64,000 bases of DNA, from positions 19,255,175-19,319,174 of the forward strand of contig JBANSL010000018.1 in NCBI GenBank assembly GCA_037127255.1, read 5' to 3'. Origin of the DNA: Persicaria tinctoria. Taxonomy: Eukaryota > Streptophyta > Magnoliopsida > Caryophyllales > Polygonaceae. Positions 1 to 12,122 of the stretch are shown here, one piece after another. Under the pieces are notes generated by a model. That model was not told where the DNA came from. It did no database searches and was given only the letters and a program-made list of their open reading frames with translations. Made by a program: the position numbers and the translations under genes. The first letter of the stretch is position 1, and each line of letters begins with the position of its first letter.

Positions 1-57
1 CCTTCTGATTCTCAAATTGTCCTGGAGAATATGGCATATGCTTATGAAGGTGACGAG
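1..57 (+). other. Possible 3' end of an exon cut by the window edge
   Basis: The first 57 bases read as 19 open codons ending in DE and are followed by GTATAT, which could be a splice donor. The frame also stays open past the donor for some distance. I do not recognise the peptide, and the piece is too short to assign a function. It may be the tail of an exon that starts outside the window, or chance. Confidence 0.2.
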
Positions 58-225
58 GTATATCTCAAGTGTTTCTTCTTAGTTTTGTTCTGGGAGATGT
101 TCGCTTGTGAGTTGACTTTTATTCAGATTTCACTAGACCTATGGTATACTAATTGTTAGATACTGTGTGGTTTCTGTATGGATTTTTGAATTGGGGATTT
201 TCAAAAATCCTTGTGTTGTTGAATT

Positions 226-294
226 AGCTTATTAGCTCAAATGGAAGAGCAATGTGTTGTACACATCAATGTGGGTTCGAATCCCACATAAGCT
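226..294 (+). tRNA. tRNA-like sequence, copy 1 (probable pseudogene or SINE head)
   Basis: A 7-bp acceptor stem (AGCTTAT with ATAAGCT), a D arm GCTC/GAGC with a box A TAGCTCAAATGG, and a T arm GTGGG/CCCAC with a perfect box B GGTTCGAATCC are all present. The anticodon arm is poor: ATGTG pairs with CACAT around a 5-base loop. Forcing a 7-base loop gives anticodon TGT (Thr) but removes base 26 and leaves a mismatch. This looks like a tRNA relic and not a working tRNA. Two relatives lie at 743-810 and 8413-8482. Confidence 0.4.
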
Positions 295-742
295 ACAAAT
301 CTTTGCTTTTGTTTTTACATAAATATGTTCAAATTTGTTTTACAAATTGCTTTCAACTCTGTGAGATGTTTCCTGTAACTTGTGTAGGTTGAGTAAATAT
401 CCCTAGTTGTGCAACAAAAGGAGAAATCTTGTGTGATCATAGATTTCTTAAACTATAGGTGGTTGATGTTTAACAAACAAGCACAAAAAGGCATTTTTCT
501 TCTTCTTCATTGTTTCGTTGTAGAGTTTGTACGACAATACACGCACTAAGTGACATTTTTCTTAATGTAAACATAAGAGAGTTCTGCAAATAGAATGAAA
601 ACCGTACAAGGTCGAAAACAACAAGAAACTTAAAGAACATTTCAGTAGGTTTTGATAACATAATCCGACTTCAAAAACTAGCTACTACTTTAAACCAAGT
701 TGTGTTCAGTTGAATAACATTTCAGTTGCATTTTGAGAAATA

Positions 743-810
743 AACCTATATGGGACTCGAACCCACATCTTGTGCATAAGCACATGCTCTACCGTTTGAG
801 CTAATAGGCT
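743..810 (-). tRNA. tRNA-like sequence, copy 2 (probable pseudogene or SINE head)
   Basis: On the minus strand this has acceptor arms AGCCTAT/ATAGGTT (one G-U pair), D arm GCTC/GAGC with box A TAGCTCAAACGG, and box B GGTTCGAGTCC. The anticodon arm is TGTGC-TTAT-GCACA with only a 4-base loop, which a functional tRNA would not have. It is clearly related to the copy at 226-294 and faces it head to head about 450 bp away. Confidence 0.4.
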
Positions 811-829
811 TTTTAACAAGCTTCAAATC

Positions 830-1905
830 CATAACTGAATGGAAGATATAAACCATCTTTATTCAACTAAAAAAATCAGCAACTAAATTGACAACTACCT
901 GAAAAATACAAAATAACCAACTCCATTCAGCTAAAAAAAAATTGTATAAGAGTAACTCAAGGGCAAAAAATTACTCCAGGGCAAAAATTTTGTATAACAG
1001 TAACTCAAGGGCAAAATAACCAACTCCATTCAACTAAATTGACAACTACCTGATCTCTGCCCTCTAGAGTTACTTGTGAAAGGTATGTACTGATGATAGA
1101 AAATAGATTTGTATCTAGATCGTCTAAAATCAGAGGAGAGTGTAAATCAAGAATCATGTACTTTTTCACATAGCCAACAAGGGAGCTAGTTTAAGTTATG
1201 ACAGCAACAACATATTTTTCACACATTTGTACCTAACAGCAAGCATATTGAAGTTATGACAACAAGGGAGCTAGTTCAATTATGCACTCATCCTGCAGAA
1301 TATAAGCATACCCTCATTCAATCGAAACACAAGAAGCAAACAGACCATCTGTTTCATAAACAAACAGACCCTATGCACACAGAAACAAACAATTGCACAG
1401 ACCCTCAGTTTCATAAAGAAACAGAGTTTCATAAACAAGCAACGATTCAAATCCAATTCCAATTGCATAAACAAACAGAATCTCAGTTTCACATCCAATT
1501 CCAATTGAACACATAAAAAAGAAGCAAAGTCCCCAATTCCTGAATTCGAACACAGAAACAAACCCTCTTCAATTCTTTCCCAAATCGAGAAGGAGAAGCC
1601 TCACCCCTAACCCCCAAATCCTCACCTCCCTCACCCCTAACCTCCAAATCCCCAAACCCTAGATTATGGTACTCACATGGCAGTGCCAGGCGCCCTTCGA
1701 GCAGCAAAAACAACGTTATTTCTAGACACAGCAACAGCGAACTGACCTTCGAGCACCGGATCCGAGCAGGCAACCTGGCCTTCTCCTCCCGGCGGCAGCG
1801 CTGATGTTCTTGGATTTGTCTCCCTCGCTTTGCTCTATCGCTCTCGTCTCTCGTATCAGTCGTGCCTCGTTGTTCTTTTTGTCTGGCTTTCTTTCTTTTC
1901 TTTTC
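830..1905. other. Spacer with short direct repeats and a GC-rich 5'-exon-like patch
   Basis: At 850-1060 short phrases such as AACTCAAGGGCAAAA and CAACTCCATTCA recur as imperfect direct repeats. At 1270-1515 a low-complexity stretch repeats variants of CATAAACAAACAGA, which explains the open frames there. From about 1530 to 1900 the minus strand is GC-richer, contains CTAGGGTTTGGGG, and has a consensus donor (CCAT/GTGAGTAC) near 1672-1680. It resembles a non-coding first exon or an old transposon-carried promoter piece. No coding sequence is recognisable. Confidence 0.3.
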
Positions 1906-3745
<1,840 letters not shown>

Positions 3746-3751
3746 GATGTG

Positions 3752-4118
3752 CTTCGGTGAAAATCAAAATTGCGGTAGAAACCCGTGAGGACCGGCTTTT
3801 TAGCCCGGTTCACTTGCTTTATAGCCCGGTTATGAAAAGAACCGATCTATAAAGTCATAAATTTTAGCCCGGTTTTGAATAAAATCGAGTTATAAAGTCA
3901 CTATATAATTTTAAAACATTAGCTTTTTAGCACGATTTTTCGGTTTGACCGAACTATAAAGTCATGTGTTATTTTAAAACTGGAGTTTTTAGCACGGTTT
4001 TTAGGTTGAGCCGAGTTGTAAAGTCACCGTGTGATTGAGGTTTTTAGCACGGGTTTCAAAAAAACCGAGATATAAAGTAGTCCTCACGGGTTTTTACCAC
4101 AATTTGAAATTTTCACCG
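3752..4118. mobile_element. Small inverted-repeat (MITE-like) element
   Basis: The ends form an imperfect inverted repeat of about 45 bp. The left end reads CTTCGGTGAAAAT and the right end, reverse-complemented, CTCCGGTGAAAAT; both continue to AAACCCGTGAGGAC. The interior repeats a phrase like TTTTAGCACGG plus ATAAAGTCA four times. I could not find a clean target duplication because the left flank is the (AT)n tract. The internal AGCCCGGTT repeats recall subterminal repeats of CACTA elements, but the ends do not start with CACTA. Confidence 0.6.
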
Positions 4119-4138
4119 GAGTCAATCCCTATATATAT

Positions 4139-5838
4139 AGGGGTTGGTTCCGGTGTACTCAGCCCTTAACGTGTATCATGTACACAAATATGAGCCGTTG
4201 ATTGAATGAAATTGATGGCTGAGATTAAAAGGTAATTTTAGCTTTTTTTTTTTAAATTAAAAATCAGTGGGACCCACGTTTTTTCTTGCACACTTGCTGA
4301 ATTAGGGGGGTGTGTGATGCACTCTCTTGACATTATTCGATGGTATATCTAGATTATTCAATCGTATCGACGGATTATGCGACGGATTATGCGATGGTAT
4401 ATCTGGATTATTCGATCGTATCGACGGATTATGCTATGGTATCGATGAATTATTCTAATTGGCTACCACCTTGAAAACGCCCTAAACTTTTAACTAATAA
4501 TTATTCGATGATATCGCTTGATTATTCAATGATATCACTTGATTATTCGATGATGTTACAATATTATTCGGTTGTCATTTTAACAAATATCCTTAACACA
4601 AAATCGGTTCATACACCTGAATAATTCGCTCCACACACCTGAATAATTCGGCTTTTCTACTGAATACCTCTAACATTGAATGAATTCCAGGTAACTTTAA
4701 CATTCAACATTCAACCTTCAAAAACAAAATTGTAGGCAATCTTCATATGATTGTAAATGAACATATACATTGAATAATTTAAAATCTAAAAAAATGCTCC
4801 AAAGCTCAACATCTGCTAGCTAATCCAATGAAGTTGCTTTTTGCTTCTCTCCCATTGTTAATTTAATCCATGATCCATCATTATCCAGATTACTCAATTG
4901 CCAGCACTTCCAAATGAGAAAATAGAACAAGCAGCACATACCAGAAAGAAGAATAACTACTGAATAAGATTTTAGATCAAATACATCAAACACCATTATG
5001 AGACACCAAAGCGCAGGGTCCAAACTTACCTAAACCTGCTCGGCGGCGCACCTCTGCACCACGAACCTCGACACCTTTGCAGTCGCCATCGCCTCCTCTT
5101 TCCAGTCGTCATCGCCTCTGCTTGCACTCACCAGCACACCGTCGGCATCGCCTATGCTTCCAATCAAACGAACCACCCCTTTCATTGTGAATCGAGAAGG
5201 GATGAGAAGAAGAGAAAGGGGCGATTTATCCCACCAGCACACCATCGCCGTTCCAAATTGTCGCCGTAATCGCCACCGATTTGCCCCCAATCTGCACCTC
5301 ACGGCTCCGCCTTTGTGGTCCGCCTTCGCCTCACCTCACGGATCCGCCTTTGAATGCCGAAAAGAGACTCGTCACCGTCGTCGTTGTGAATCGAGAAGGG
5401 AGGAGGAGAAGAGAAAGGGGCGATTTATCCCACCAGCACACCATCGCCGTTCCAAATCACCACCGATTTGCCCCCGATTTGCACCTCACGGCTCCGCCTT
5501 TGTGGCCCACCTTTGCCGCACCTCACGGATCCGCCTTCGAATGCCGGAAAGAGACTCGTCACCGCCGTCGTTGGAGTCCCAATCGCTCGTCCAGCCTCCG
5601 CCTAGCCCTCGCCCGATCGTATCCCCTTCTCTTTCTCTAATTCTCTAGGGTTGAAAAAGATTGTTGGTAGGGGTGGGATTGTACGTGCTTCTATAGAAGT
5701 TGGGGGGTGTTTTTTTTATTTTTAATTTTCAATTACTAAAAATGAAGGATTAATCTCAGTCTTCCAATTCCTCTAAATCAATGGTTATGATTTGTGTGCA
5801 TGATACACATTAAGCCTTGAGTACATATGATCCACACT
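4139..5838. mobile_element. TIR element A (1.7 kb), non-autonomous, unknown superfamily
   Basis: The element starts AGGGGTTGGTTCCGG. Its right end, reverse-complemented, starts AGTGTGGATCATATG, and the two arms share GTGTATCATG, ACACAAAT and TTGATT over about 80 bp. The direct repeat CTATATATAT flanks both sides (4129-4138 and 5839-5848), so a 9-10-bp target duplication fits, although the sequence is low in complexity. At 4330-4600 there is an array of degenerate TTATTCGATGGTATCG-like phrases. At about 5030-5640 lies a GC-rich, coding-like block with an internal duplication. No transposase is visible. A 9-10-bp duplication would suggest a Mutator-like element. Confidence 0.6.
5184..5575. repeat. 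Tandem duplication of a ~200-bp GC-rich block inside element A
   Basis: A unit beginning GTGAATCGAGAAGGG and containing GGGGCGATTTATCCCACC, GCACCTCACGGCTCCGCC and AGAGACTCGTCACCG occurs twice in a row with small differences. It produces overlapping open frames of 119-164 codons with arginine- and serine-rich, low-complexity products. I take these as a captured genomic piece, not a gene. Confidence 0.7.
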
Positions 5839-6030
5839 CTATATATATGTAGGGAATGGTTCAAATGTAAAATATCCTTAGGGTGCAAAATTTGGTTAAG
5901 GTGTAAAATTCTCTAATGGGCCTAATTTTTGTAAGTAAATTGCTAATAGGCCTAATTTAATTACTAATGGGCCTAATTTAATTATTAATGGGAATGTCTG
6001 CCCCCTTGCCCATGCGTGTGCCCCTGCCCC

Positions 6031-7178
6031 TAGGGGTGGGCATTACCGGGTATCCGACACGAATCGAATAATCGTGTCGAATACCTGAAACCGTTTAGCA
6101 CAAATAGGCCGAACCGTGCACGGACCGTTATGAACCGGGTATCCGACACGATAAAGCTAACCGGAGTCGAATATCCGTGTTATCCGACACGAACCGTTAT
6201 GAAAGGGGAAGGCGAGGGTGCATCCACGGGAGTGGGGAGGCCGAGAGCTCGAGCCTGGAATTCAATGGTGGTCGTCGGGATTGAGAGACAGAGCGCGGGG
6301 AGGTTGAAGGAGAAGCAAATCTGAGAACTGATAGAGCAGTCGACCCAGATATGAAAACAGAGGGAGTGAAGAATGGAAGGGAGCCAGGGAGGGGCGGCTG
6401 CTAGGGTTTCCAATTAGGGGGTTTTCAGACAAGCGACGCCGACACCGAAGTTCCATCTCCAGCCACAGTGTCGTCTGTCGTCTTCTTAGATTCTCAGACG
6501 AAGCGAGGTCCGGCGGGGCAAAGCTCAATGTAAAGGGACCGAGAAGGATACAAGGAGAGAGATGGAAAGGGGAAGACGAGGGTGCGTCCACGGGAGTGGA
6601 GAGGCCGAGAGCTCGAGCCTGGCCTTCAATGGCGGTCGTCGGGAGTGAGAGACGGAGAGCGGGCGGTCGTCGGTAGTGAGAGACGGAGAGCGGGGAGGTT
6701 GAATGAGAAATTGAAAAGCAACTGTGAGAACGAGAGAGAAGTCAGCCGTGAATGTGATACTCCTGTTAGGGTTTCCAATCAATTACCGTGCTTTTAAAAG
6801 AGAAAGAAATCAATTGCCATGCTTTTAAAAAAGAAAGAGGATTTAAGGGGAAAAAAAGAGCAGGAAGCGGGATTCAAACTTGAAGTTGTTGCCACAAAGC
6901 CCATTCCTCCCGCTTCCCTTGAACCAAGTGAGCCAGCCGAGCCTTTTGTGATTTAAGGGATCTTAAATATACAAGTACTAATACCACCAGATTAAAAATT
7001 AAAAAAATAAAAATTTAAACGATTCGTGTCGGGTATCCGACAAGAGGATATGCCCGATCCGAACACGAACCGTTTACAACCGTGTTTTCTCGGTTCGTGT
7101 CATTTTCGTGTCATGTTTTTTCGGTGTCGGGTTTTTTCGTGTCGTGTTTTCGGTTTCGGGTTTTTCTGCACACCCCTA
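6031..7178. mobile_element. Non-autonomous hAT-like element with 8-bp target duplication
   Basis: The left end is TAGGGGTGGGCATTACC. The right end, reverse-complemented, is TAGGGGTGTGCAGAAAA. The exact 8-bp repeat CCTGCCCC flanks it at 6023-6030 and 7179-7186. An 8-bp duplication with TAGGGGTG-type ends is the established signature of hAT elements. Subterminal regions are full of short GTATCCGACACG- and CGGTTCGTGTC-like motifs. The centre (6198-6330 and 6560-6720) carries a GC-rich block twice, sharing CGGGAGTGG, GCCGAGAGCTCGAGCCTGG and GGTCGTCGGGA. No transposase frame remains, so it would depend on another hAT element. Confidence 0.85.
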
Positions 7179-7659
7179 CCTGCCCCCGTTGTGCCCCCCT
7201 TCTCGGGCCATATATTTTTTTTCTTTTGTCCCAGGATTTTTTTTTTTCGTGTTAACACTTTATGTTGTGCAAGTATAACTTGATTTTGTGCACATATAAC
7301 ATCCTGTTGTGTAAATATAACTTTATTTTGTGCAGACATAATAATTCATTATGGGGTAAATAGGTAAATGTGCCTATTTCAATTATAAAAATTTATAATT
7401 GAAATATGTTTAATTTATGGGTAAATAGGTAAATATGTCTAATTTTATGGGTAAATGCACTTTTTCCCGTTTTCGACACCTTTTGTTGTGCAAATATAAA
7501 GTGTATAAATAAAATGATAAAGTGCAAGAATAAAATCACGATGTGTATGAGTAATAATATGAAGTGCACAATTAAGGTTATTGTTAATGTGTCTTGAATC
7601 ATTTTTCATCGGTGTCGCATCGGGGGGTCCGGGGGGCGGACTTATCATCTATTTGTTTT

Positions 7660-8400
7660 TAAGCATTTAACAATTTCAAATTAAAGTGCATAAATAAGAT
7701 TAAAATGTGCAGATATAATACTATGTTATGCAAATATAACATTATGATGTGCATATATAATTGGCTTTAAATTAAAGTCCATAAATAAGATTAAAATGTG
7801 CAAATATAATATTATGTTGTGCAAATATAATGTTATGTTGTGCAAATATAACATTATGGTGTGCATATATAATAAGCTTTTAAAATAAAGTGCATAAATA
7901 AGATTAAAATGTGCAAATATAACATTATGGTGTGCATATAAAATAGGCTTTTAAATTAAAGTGCAAAAATAAGATTAAAATGTGCAAATATAATGCTATA
8001 TTTTGCAAATATAACATTATGGGGTGCATATATAATAGGCTTTTAAATTAAAGTGCATAAATAAGATTAAAATGTGCGCGCAAACATAATGTTATGTTGT
8101 GCAAATATAACATTATGGTGTGCATACATAATAAACTTTTAAAATTAAATTGTATAAATAAGATTAAAAAGTGCATAACTAAGATTATGATGTGCATGAT
8201 TATCAATTTGCGATTGTTGCACTCTTGTCTATAATGTAACCTATGTTATGTTGTGCAAATATCACATTATGGTGTGCATACATAATAAGCTTTTAAAATT
8301 AAAGTGCATGAATAAGATTAAAATGTGCATAATTAAGGTTAAAAAGTGCATAACTAACATTATGATGTGCATGATTGGCAATATGCGATTGTTGCGCTCT
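7660..8400. repeat. Imperfect tandem array, units about 75-115 bp
   Basis: The phrase AAAGTGCATAAATAAGATT, then AAAATGTGC, recurs at about 7683, 7775, 7889, 7962, 8050 and 8300. It is interleaved with CAAATATAACATTATGGTG and GTGCATATATAATAGGC. Spacing varies, so units have gained and lost segments. Short relatives extend back to about 7250. No coding potential. Confidence 0.8.
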
Positions 8401-8412
8401 TGTCTATTATGT

Positions 8413-8482
8413 AACCTATGTGGGATTTGAACCCACATCTTTGTGCAAACGCACATTGCTCTACCAATTGAGCTAATAAGCT
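8413..8482 (-). tRNA. tRNA-like sequence, copy 3 (probable pseudogene or SINE head)
   Basis: On the minus strand it has acceptor arms AGCTTAT/ATAGGTT (two G-U pairs), D arm GCTC/GAGC with box A TAGCTCAATTGG, and box B GGTTCAAATCC. The anticodon arm TGTGC-GTTT-GCACA again has a 4-base loop. It matches copy 2 (743-810) very closely, including the 3' arm, so the three belong to one dispersed family. Confidence 0.4.
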
Positions 8483-8519
8483 AAATTATGATTTTCATGC
8501 TAAAATAGAAGAATCTAAT

Positions 8520-8805
8520 CGGCATAAAGCATATCACAATAAAATTCTAAAATCCAATTAGCTCATGATTCACAAACAATTTGACAATGCTATGAACATG
8601 AAATTAGCTCCAAATCAACCCAACATCACAACCATATATATCATCAATTTCAATCAATTTGGATGTTGGCAAAAAAAACCCAAATTCTAAAATATATCGC
8701 AATAAAATTCTAAAATCCAATTAGATCATGATCAATGAACAATTTGACAATGCGATGAGCATGAAATTAGCTCCAAATCAACCCAACAACACAACCATAT
8801 CATCA
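8520..8805. repeat. Direct repeat pair, third copy at 10024-10170
   Basis: The phrase AAAATTCTAAAATCCAATTAG, followed by TCATGAT and AACAATTTGACAATG, then ATGAAATTAGCTC and AATCAACCCAAC, occurs at about 8540-8620, 8700-8790 and 10080-10165. The second and third copies were once adjacent and are now separated by the retroposon at 8806-10014. Confidence 0.75.
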
Positions 8806-10014
8806 TCGACCCACCGCAATCTCCTCTTCGACTTACCTTTTCCTAGTCCGGCGGATGCTTCCGTTTGTCCGTCGCTGCCCAAGCTCTTCATCTTCTTCCT
8901 CTGATTGTTGTTTCAATCCAATCAAAATTTTGGGGCTTTTATTGATTTGCCTCTCCTTCCCCTAAATCTGCAATCGATTGGCCTGGTTTGTGCTTCCCGT
9001 CCCTCATTCTTCCCTCTGGGTCGATTGTTCGGATGGCGCGCGCTCCAATGTCCGATCTGCTCAAACCACTTGGCCGGCTCCGCTCCCTGCAGTGGTGGTG
9101 GCGTGGTTTTTTGCTGGCCTGCCCCCATGTCCGGCCGGCTACTGTTGGTCCGCCCTCTCCTCTCATGGATCTTTCCCCTTGGTTTTCGGTTGGTGCCCTG
9201 GCTGATCCTCCTCGCCTACTGCACCCCCGAGTCCCCGACCTCCTTCTCAACTCTCGTTCATCACTTCCCAATTCCCATGGTGATTGAAGCGACTCCCTTT
9301 CTGTTGGCTTAGGTTTTCCTTGGCCCGAAGGCTGGGCTTGTTTGGGATTCCTTGGGCCCAAATCCTTGTTGATGGCCCGTTGAATAATATGCAATAAATT
9401 AAATCAAAAATTATAATAAATAGCTAAAAATAAATAATTCCCAGGTTGGTTTAAATAAATTCCCAGGTTGTTTATTCATATTCGTATATTGCAATAGTTG
9501 CCTTAAATAAATTCCGGATTCTTATCTCGCTCTTCTCGCGGTCGTGCTTCATTTTTTCGTGATTGTTTAGGTGTTCGTTTGCTGGTTCGTGGTTAGTTTC
9601 GGTTGAGGAGCAGTTCTGCGGCCCTGGTTGATCGCAGTGATCGTGTTGGCGGTGTTTGTGGTCTCCGAAGATCCCTCATCTAGGTGGGGGAAACGTCGTG
9701 TGATCCACACTTCCCCAGGTGTCGTCTTTGCCTTACGAGGATTTCTGCTTTCCGTCTTTCCGGCGGCGAGACATCGTGTTAGCAGGTGCTGTCCCATGCG
9801 CTCGCTATCCACTTCACCACGCCGAGCTTCCTTCCTCTCGCTACTGTGTCCGCTTGTTTGCTTAGGGTTTGGGGTTTTTCCGGGTTTATTTTGGGTGTTT
9901 ATTTTGTTGTATTATGTTTTTGTATCTCTTTCAGATCTTCGTGATCTCATCCTTCGGGATGCTCTCGGGTTGGCTAACCACCACCCGAATTTTTTCCTTA
10001 TCAAAAAAAAAAAT
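8806..10014 (+). mobile_element. PolyA retroposon with L1-like 3' end
   Basis: The 9-bp sequence ATATCATCA flanks this block (8797-8805 and 10015-10023), and the surrounding direct repeat is interrupted exactly here. The block ends in TATC plus an A run at about 10002-10013. Just before the tail it reads GGGATGCTCTCGGGTTGG and ends in CCGAAT, TTTTTCC, TTATC. That resembles the 3' end of the LINE at 21440-25500, which has AAGGATGCTATCGG, CATCCGAAT, CTTTACTCAATC then polyA. The 5' two thirds are GC-rich with open frames (for example 8905-9312) that I do not recognise. It may be a chimeric or 5'-rearranged L1 copy. Confidence 0.65.
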
Positions 10015-10535
10015 ATATCATCAATTTCAGTCAATTTGGCTTTTGGCAAAAACCCCCAAATTCTAAAGCATATCGCAATATAAAATTCTAAAATCCAATT
10101 AGATCATGATCCATAAACAATTTGACAATGATATGAACATGAAATTAGCTCAAAATCAACCCAACAAGCCAAGGCCGACGAGCAAAGAAGCGACGTGGGG
10201 CTTCGAATGGTCAGGGTGGGTGCGTCTGGGCTCGAACCAAGCCAAGTCCGGGCTCGGGGGTGCGCCTGAGGAAGGTGGTTCTAGCGGGTGGTGGCTGGTG
10301 GCTCGAGGTGGTCAGGTGGGTGTGGGTGCGGGAGTCGTGATACTGCTCCAACGGGAGTCCGAGCGCTTTGTGGCACGTATGTGGATTTGAAAACGGGGGT
10401 TGATTAAAAAATTAAATTTTACACCTTAAGCAATTTTACACCATAAGGATATTTTACATTTTAACGCTTCCATATATATATATTTATTTATTTATTTATT
10501 TATTTATAAAGAGATTATACATGACTGGCCTATTA

Positions 10536-11499
10536 GATCATCTTCAACCATGGGAACCTCTTACCTTTTTTTCCCTTTTCTATCCTAATTTTAGGGGTCG
10601 TTTGGTATTGATATCTAGATATCAGATATCGGATATCAGACCCCGATATCTGATATCTAGTGTTTGGTAGGGCTAGATATTGATATCACTTTAACTGATA
10701 TCGATATCTAGTGTTTGGTATGCATAATATATCACTTGATATCAAGTGATATCTGATATCTGTGTTTGGTAATAGTCAGATATCGATATCAGTTGATATC
10801 TATATATCAAATTTGACCTATTTTGATATACTCATTTTTTGGGAGATATCACTTGATATCGATATCGCCCAATATCGATATCTTGATATCAATACCGATA
10901 TCTTGATATTCAGATATCAAAGATATCACCCGATATCGATATCTTGATATCTAGATATCGATACCAAACGACCCCTTACATCTCAATTTTTTAATATTTT
11001 TTTCACTTTTTCTAGCTACCTTTTTTAAAAATATTTCTTCTGCAATCAAATCATTGAATACCCTTTTCAAATTTATTTTTACTCTTTCTTTCCCTTTATT
11101 ATTTTACTATCATCTCTTTTCATTTACCTTTTGTTTTAAAAAAAAATTACAAAAGGAAAGATGTTATCTCTTTCTACCAAAGTAACTGTAATTCGCTATG
11201 GAAGCTATGCTCGGAGAACTGAAATTGGAATGAAGAGGAAGGAGGGAGAAAACAGATTTTGGGGAATCAATTTGTTGATTAACAAACTCAACCGGTTGGT
11301 ACATTTATAGCCCAAACCCACATCACTGTAAGGAATAAAATGCCCCTATTTTATCACAACTGAATTACCAAACTACCCTTGTCCCATATCCTCTATAGTA
11401 ACCTCTTCTATTACCCTAGCTAAAATGTATAAAGTTACAACCAAATTACTACATATCTTTTAATTAGTAACCTTAAAACAATAAAAATTGTAGATGCTC
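10536..11499. mobile_element. PIF/Harbinger-type MITE with a nested MITE inside
   Basis: The left end is GATCATCTTCAACC and the right end, reverse-complemented, GAGCATCTACAATT. TTA flanks both sides (10533-10535 and 11500-11502), as is standard for PIF/Harbinger (Tourist-like) elements. Removing the nested element at 10594-10975 and its TTA leaves about 580 bp. Relatives with GAGCATC ends and TAA or TTA flanks lie at 13509-13790 and 62175-62439. Confidence 0.6.
10594..10975. mobile_element. Tourist-like MITE packed with GATATC palindromes
   Basis: The ends are perfect inverted repeats starting GGGGTCGTTTGGTAT, with TTA on each side (10591-10593 and 10976-10978). Nearly the whole interior is made of GATATC, often as GATATCTAGATATC or GATATCGATATC, separated by two to ten bases. 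A second internal phrase, AGTGTTTGGTA, echoes the TIR. The TTA flanks and TTTGGT-type end fit the Tourist/PIF-Harbinger group. There is no coding capacity. Confidence 0.8.
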
Positions 11500-11596
11500 T
11501 TACTAGATTTTATACTATTGAGTACTCACTTACTCAGAGAAGATCCCATAGCTAGGCTTTGAGAGGTTCCCAACCTCCCCCCTATACAGCCGTTCT

Positions 11597-11690
11597 AATT
11601 TCCTTTTTTTTTTTTAATGATTTGATATATATATATATATATATAAATCAAATCATTAAAAAAAAAAGGAACCATACATATATAGCACAA
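11597..11690. repeat. Long A/T hairpin next to a 23-bp direct repeat
   Basis: A near-perfect palindrome runs from TTCCTTTTTTTTTTTT, AATGATTTGAT, through a TA tract to ATCAAATCATT and an A-run GGAA. Immediately after it, AGGAACCATACATATATAGC (plus ACA) appears, and the same 23 bases recur at about 11768-11790. The pair brackets roughly 77 bp. Confidence 0.6.
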
Positions 11691-12122
11691 CGTGTCAGAT
11701 ACGGCCGTTCTAAATAGTAACGGTAAATATAACAACGTGTCTAGCGACTAGAGGTATCATTTGGGCAGGAACCATACATATATAGCACATATGTAGCTGC
11801 CCTATTCAAAGCTGACCCTTGCGTTTGCAAATTGCAACTTAACATTATTTACGTGATCCCCTTTTTCTATTTATTTAGTCTTTTTTTTTTTTGGAAATAG
11901 AATTGAGAAATTGTCCACCACGTACCACTTGTGTGGCATTGCTTGTGTGGAGGGGTGGGAGGTGTTTAATTATATTTTGAGAAAATAACTAGACAAAAAG
12001 GGATATTAATTCCCTCTCATATATGTCAAGAGTCATTTCATATGATCTATTCATTTGACCTTTTTATTTCAAAAAATTATCAAATCATATCACCTTTTAT
12101 ATGACACCTAGCTACTACCATT

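Larger units (their letters stand above)
5849..10472. mobile_element. TIR element B (4.6 kb) abutting element A, with nested insertions
   Basis: The left end reads AGGGAATGGTTCAAATG, then TAAAATATCCTTAGGGTG. The right end, reverse-complemented, reads GGAAGCGTTAAAATG, then TAAAATATCCTTATGGTG; both go on to TTAAGGTGTAAAATT. The TIRs are about 60-65 bp. Both ends touch TATATATA tracts, and the left one is the same tract that bounds element A. The interior is a patchwork: a hAT-like element (6031-7178), a tandem array (7660-8400), a tRNA-like sequence, direct repeats, a polyA retroposon (8806-10014) and a GC-rich patch (10170-10390). No transposase is present. Confidence 0.6.

Noticed and set aside
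226..294. A functional tRNA-Thr(TGT) gene
   Set aside because: A 7-base anticodon loop can be forced only by dropping base 26 and accepting a mismatch. The sister copies share the same short loop.
1256..1516. 86-codon frame rich in HKQT repeats
   Set aside because: It is a low-complexity translation of CATAAACAAACAGA-like repeats, with an overlapping antisense frame of similar length.
5154..5648. 164-codon plus-strand frame (and a 119-codon overlapping frame)
   Set aside because: Both frames are open because a GC-rich block is duplicated inside element A. The products are low-complexity, with no known domain and no plant gene context.
7660..8400. CRISPR-like spaced direct repeats
   Set aside because: Unit lengths vary, spacers are also repeats, and this is plant nuclear DNA. 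It is a decayed tandem array.
8905..9394. Overlapping 135- and 151-codon frames on opposite strands
   Set aside because: They lie in the GC-rich body of a polyA retroposon. GC-rich DNA has few stops on either strand, and neither product resembles a known protein.
9628..10083. 151-codon frame running through the polyA tail
   Set aside because: It crosses the retroposon tail and its target duplication, so it cannot be a native gene.
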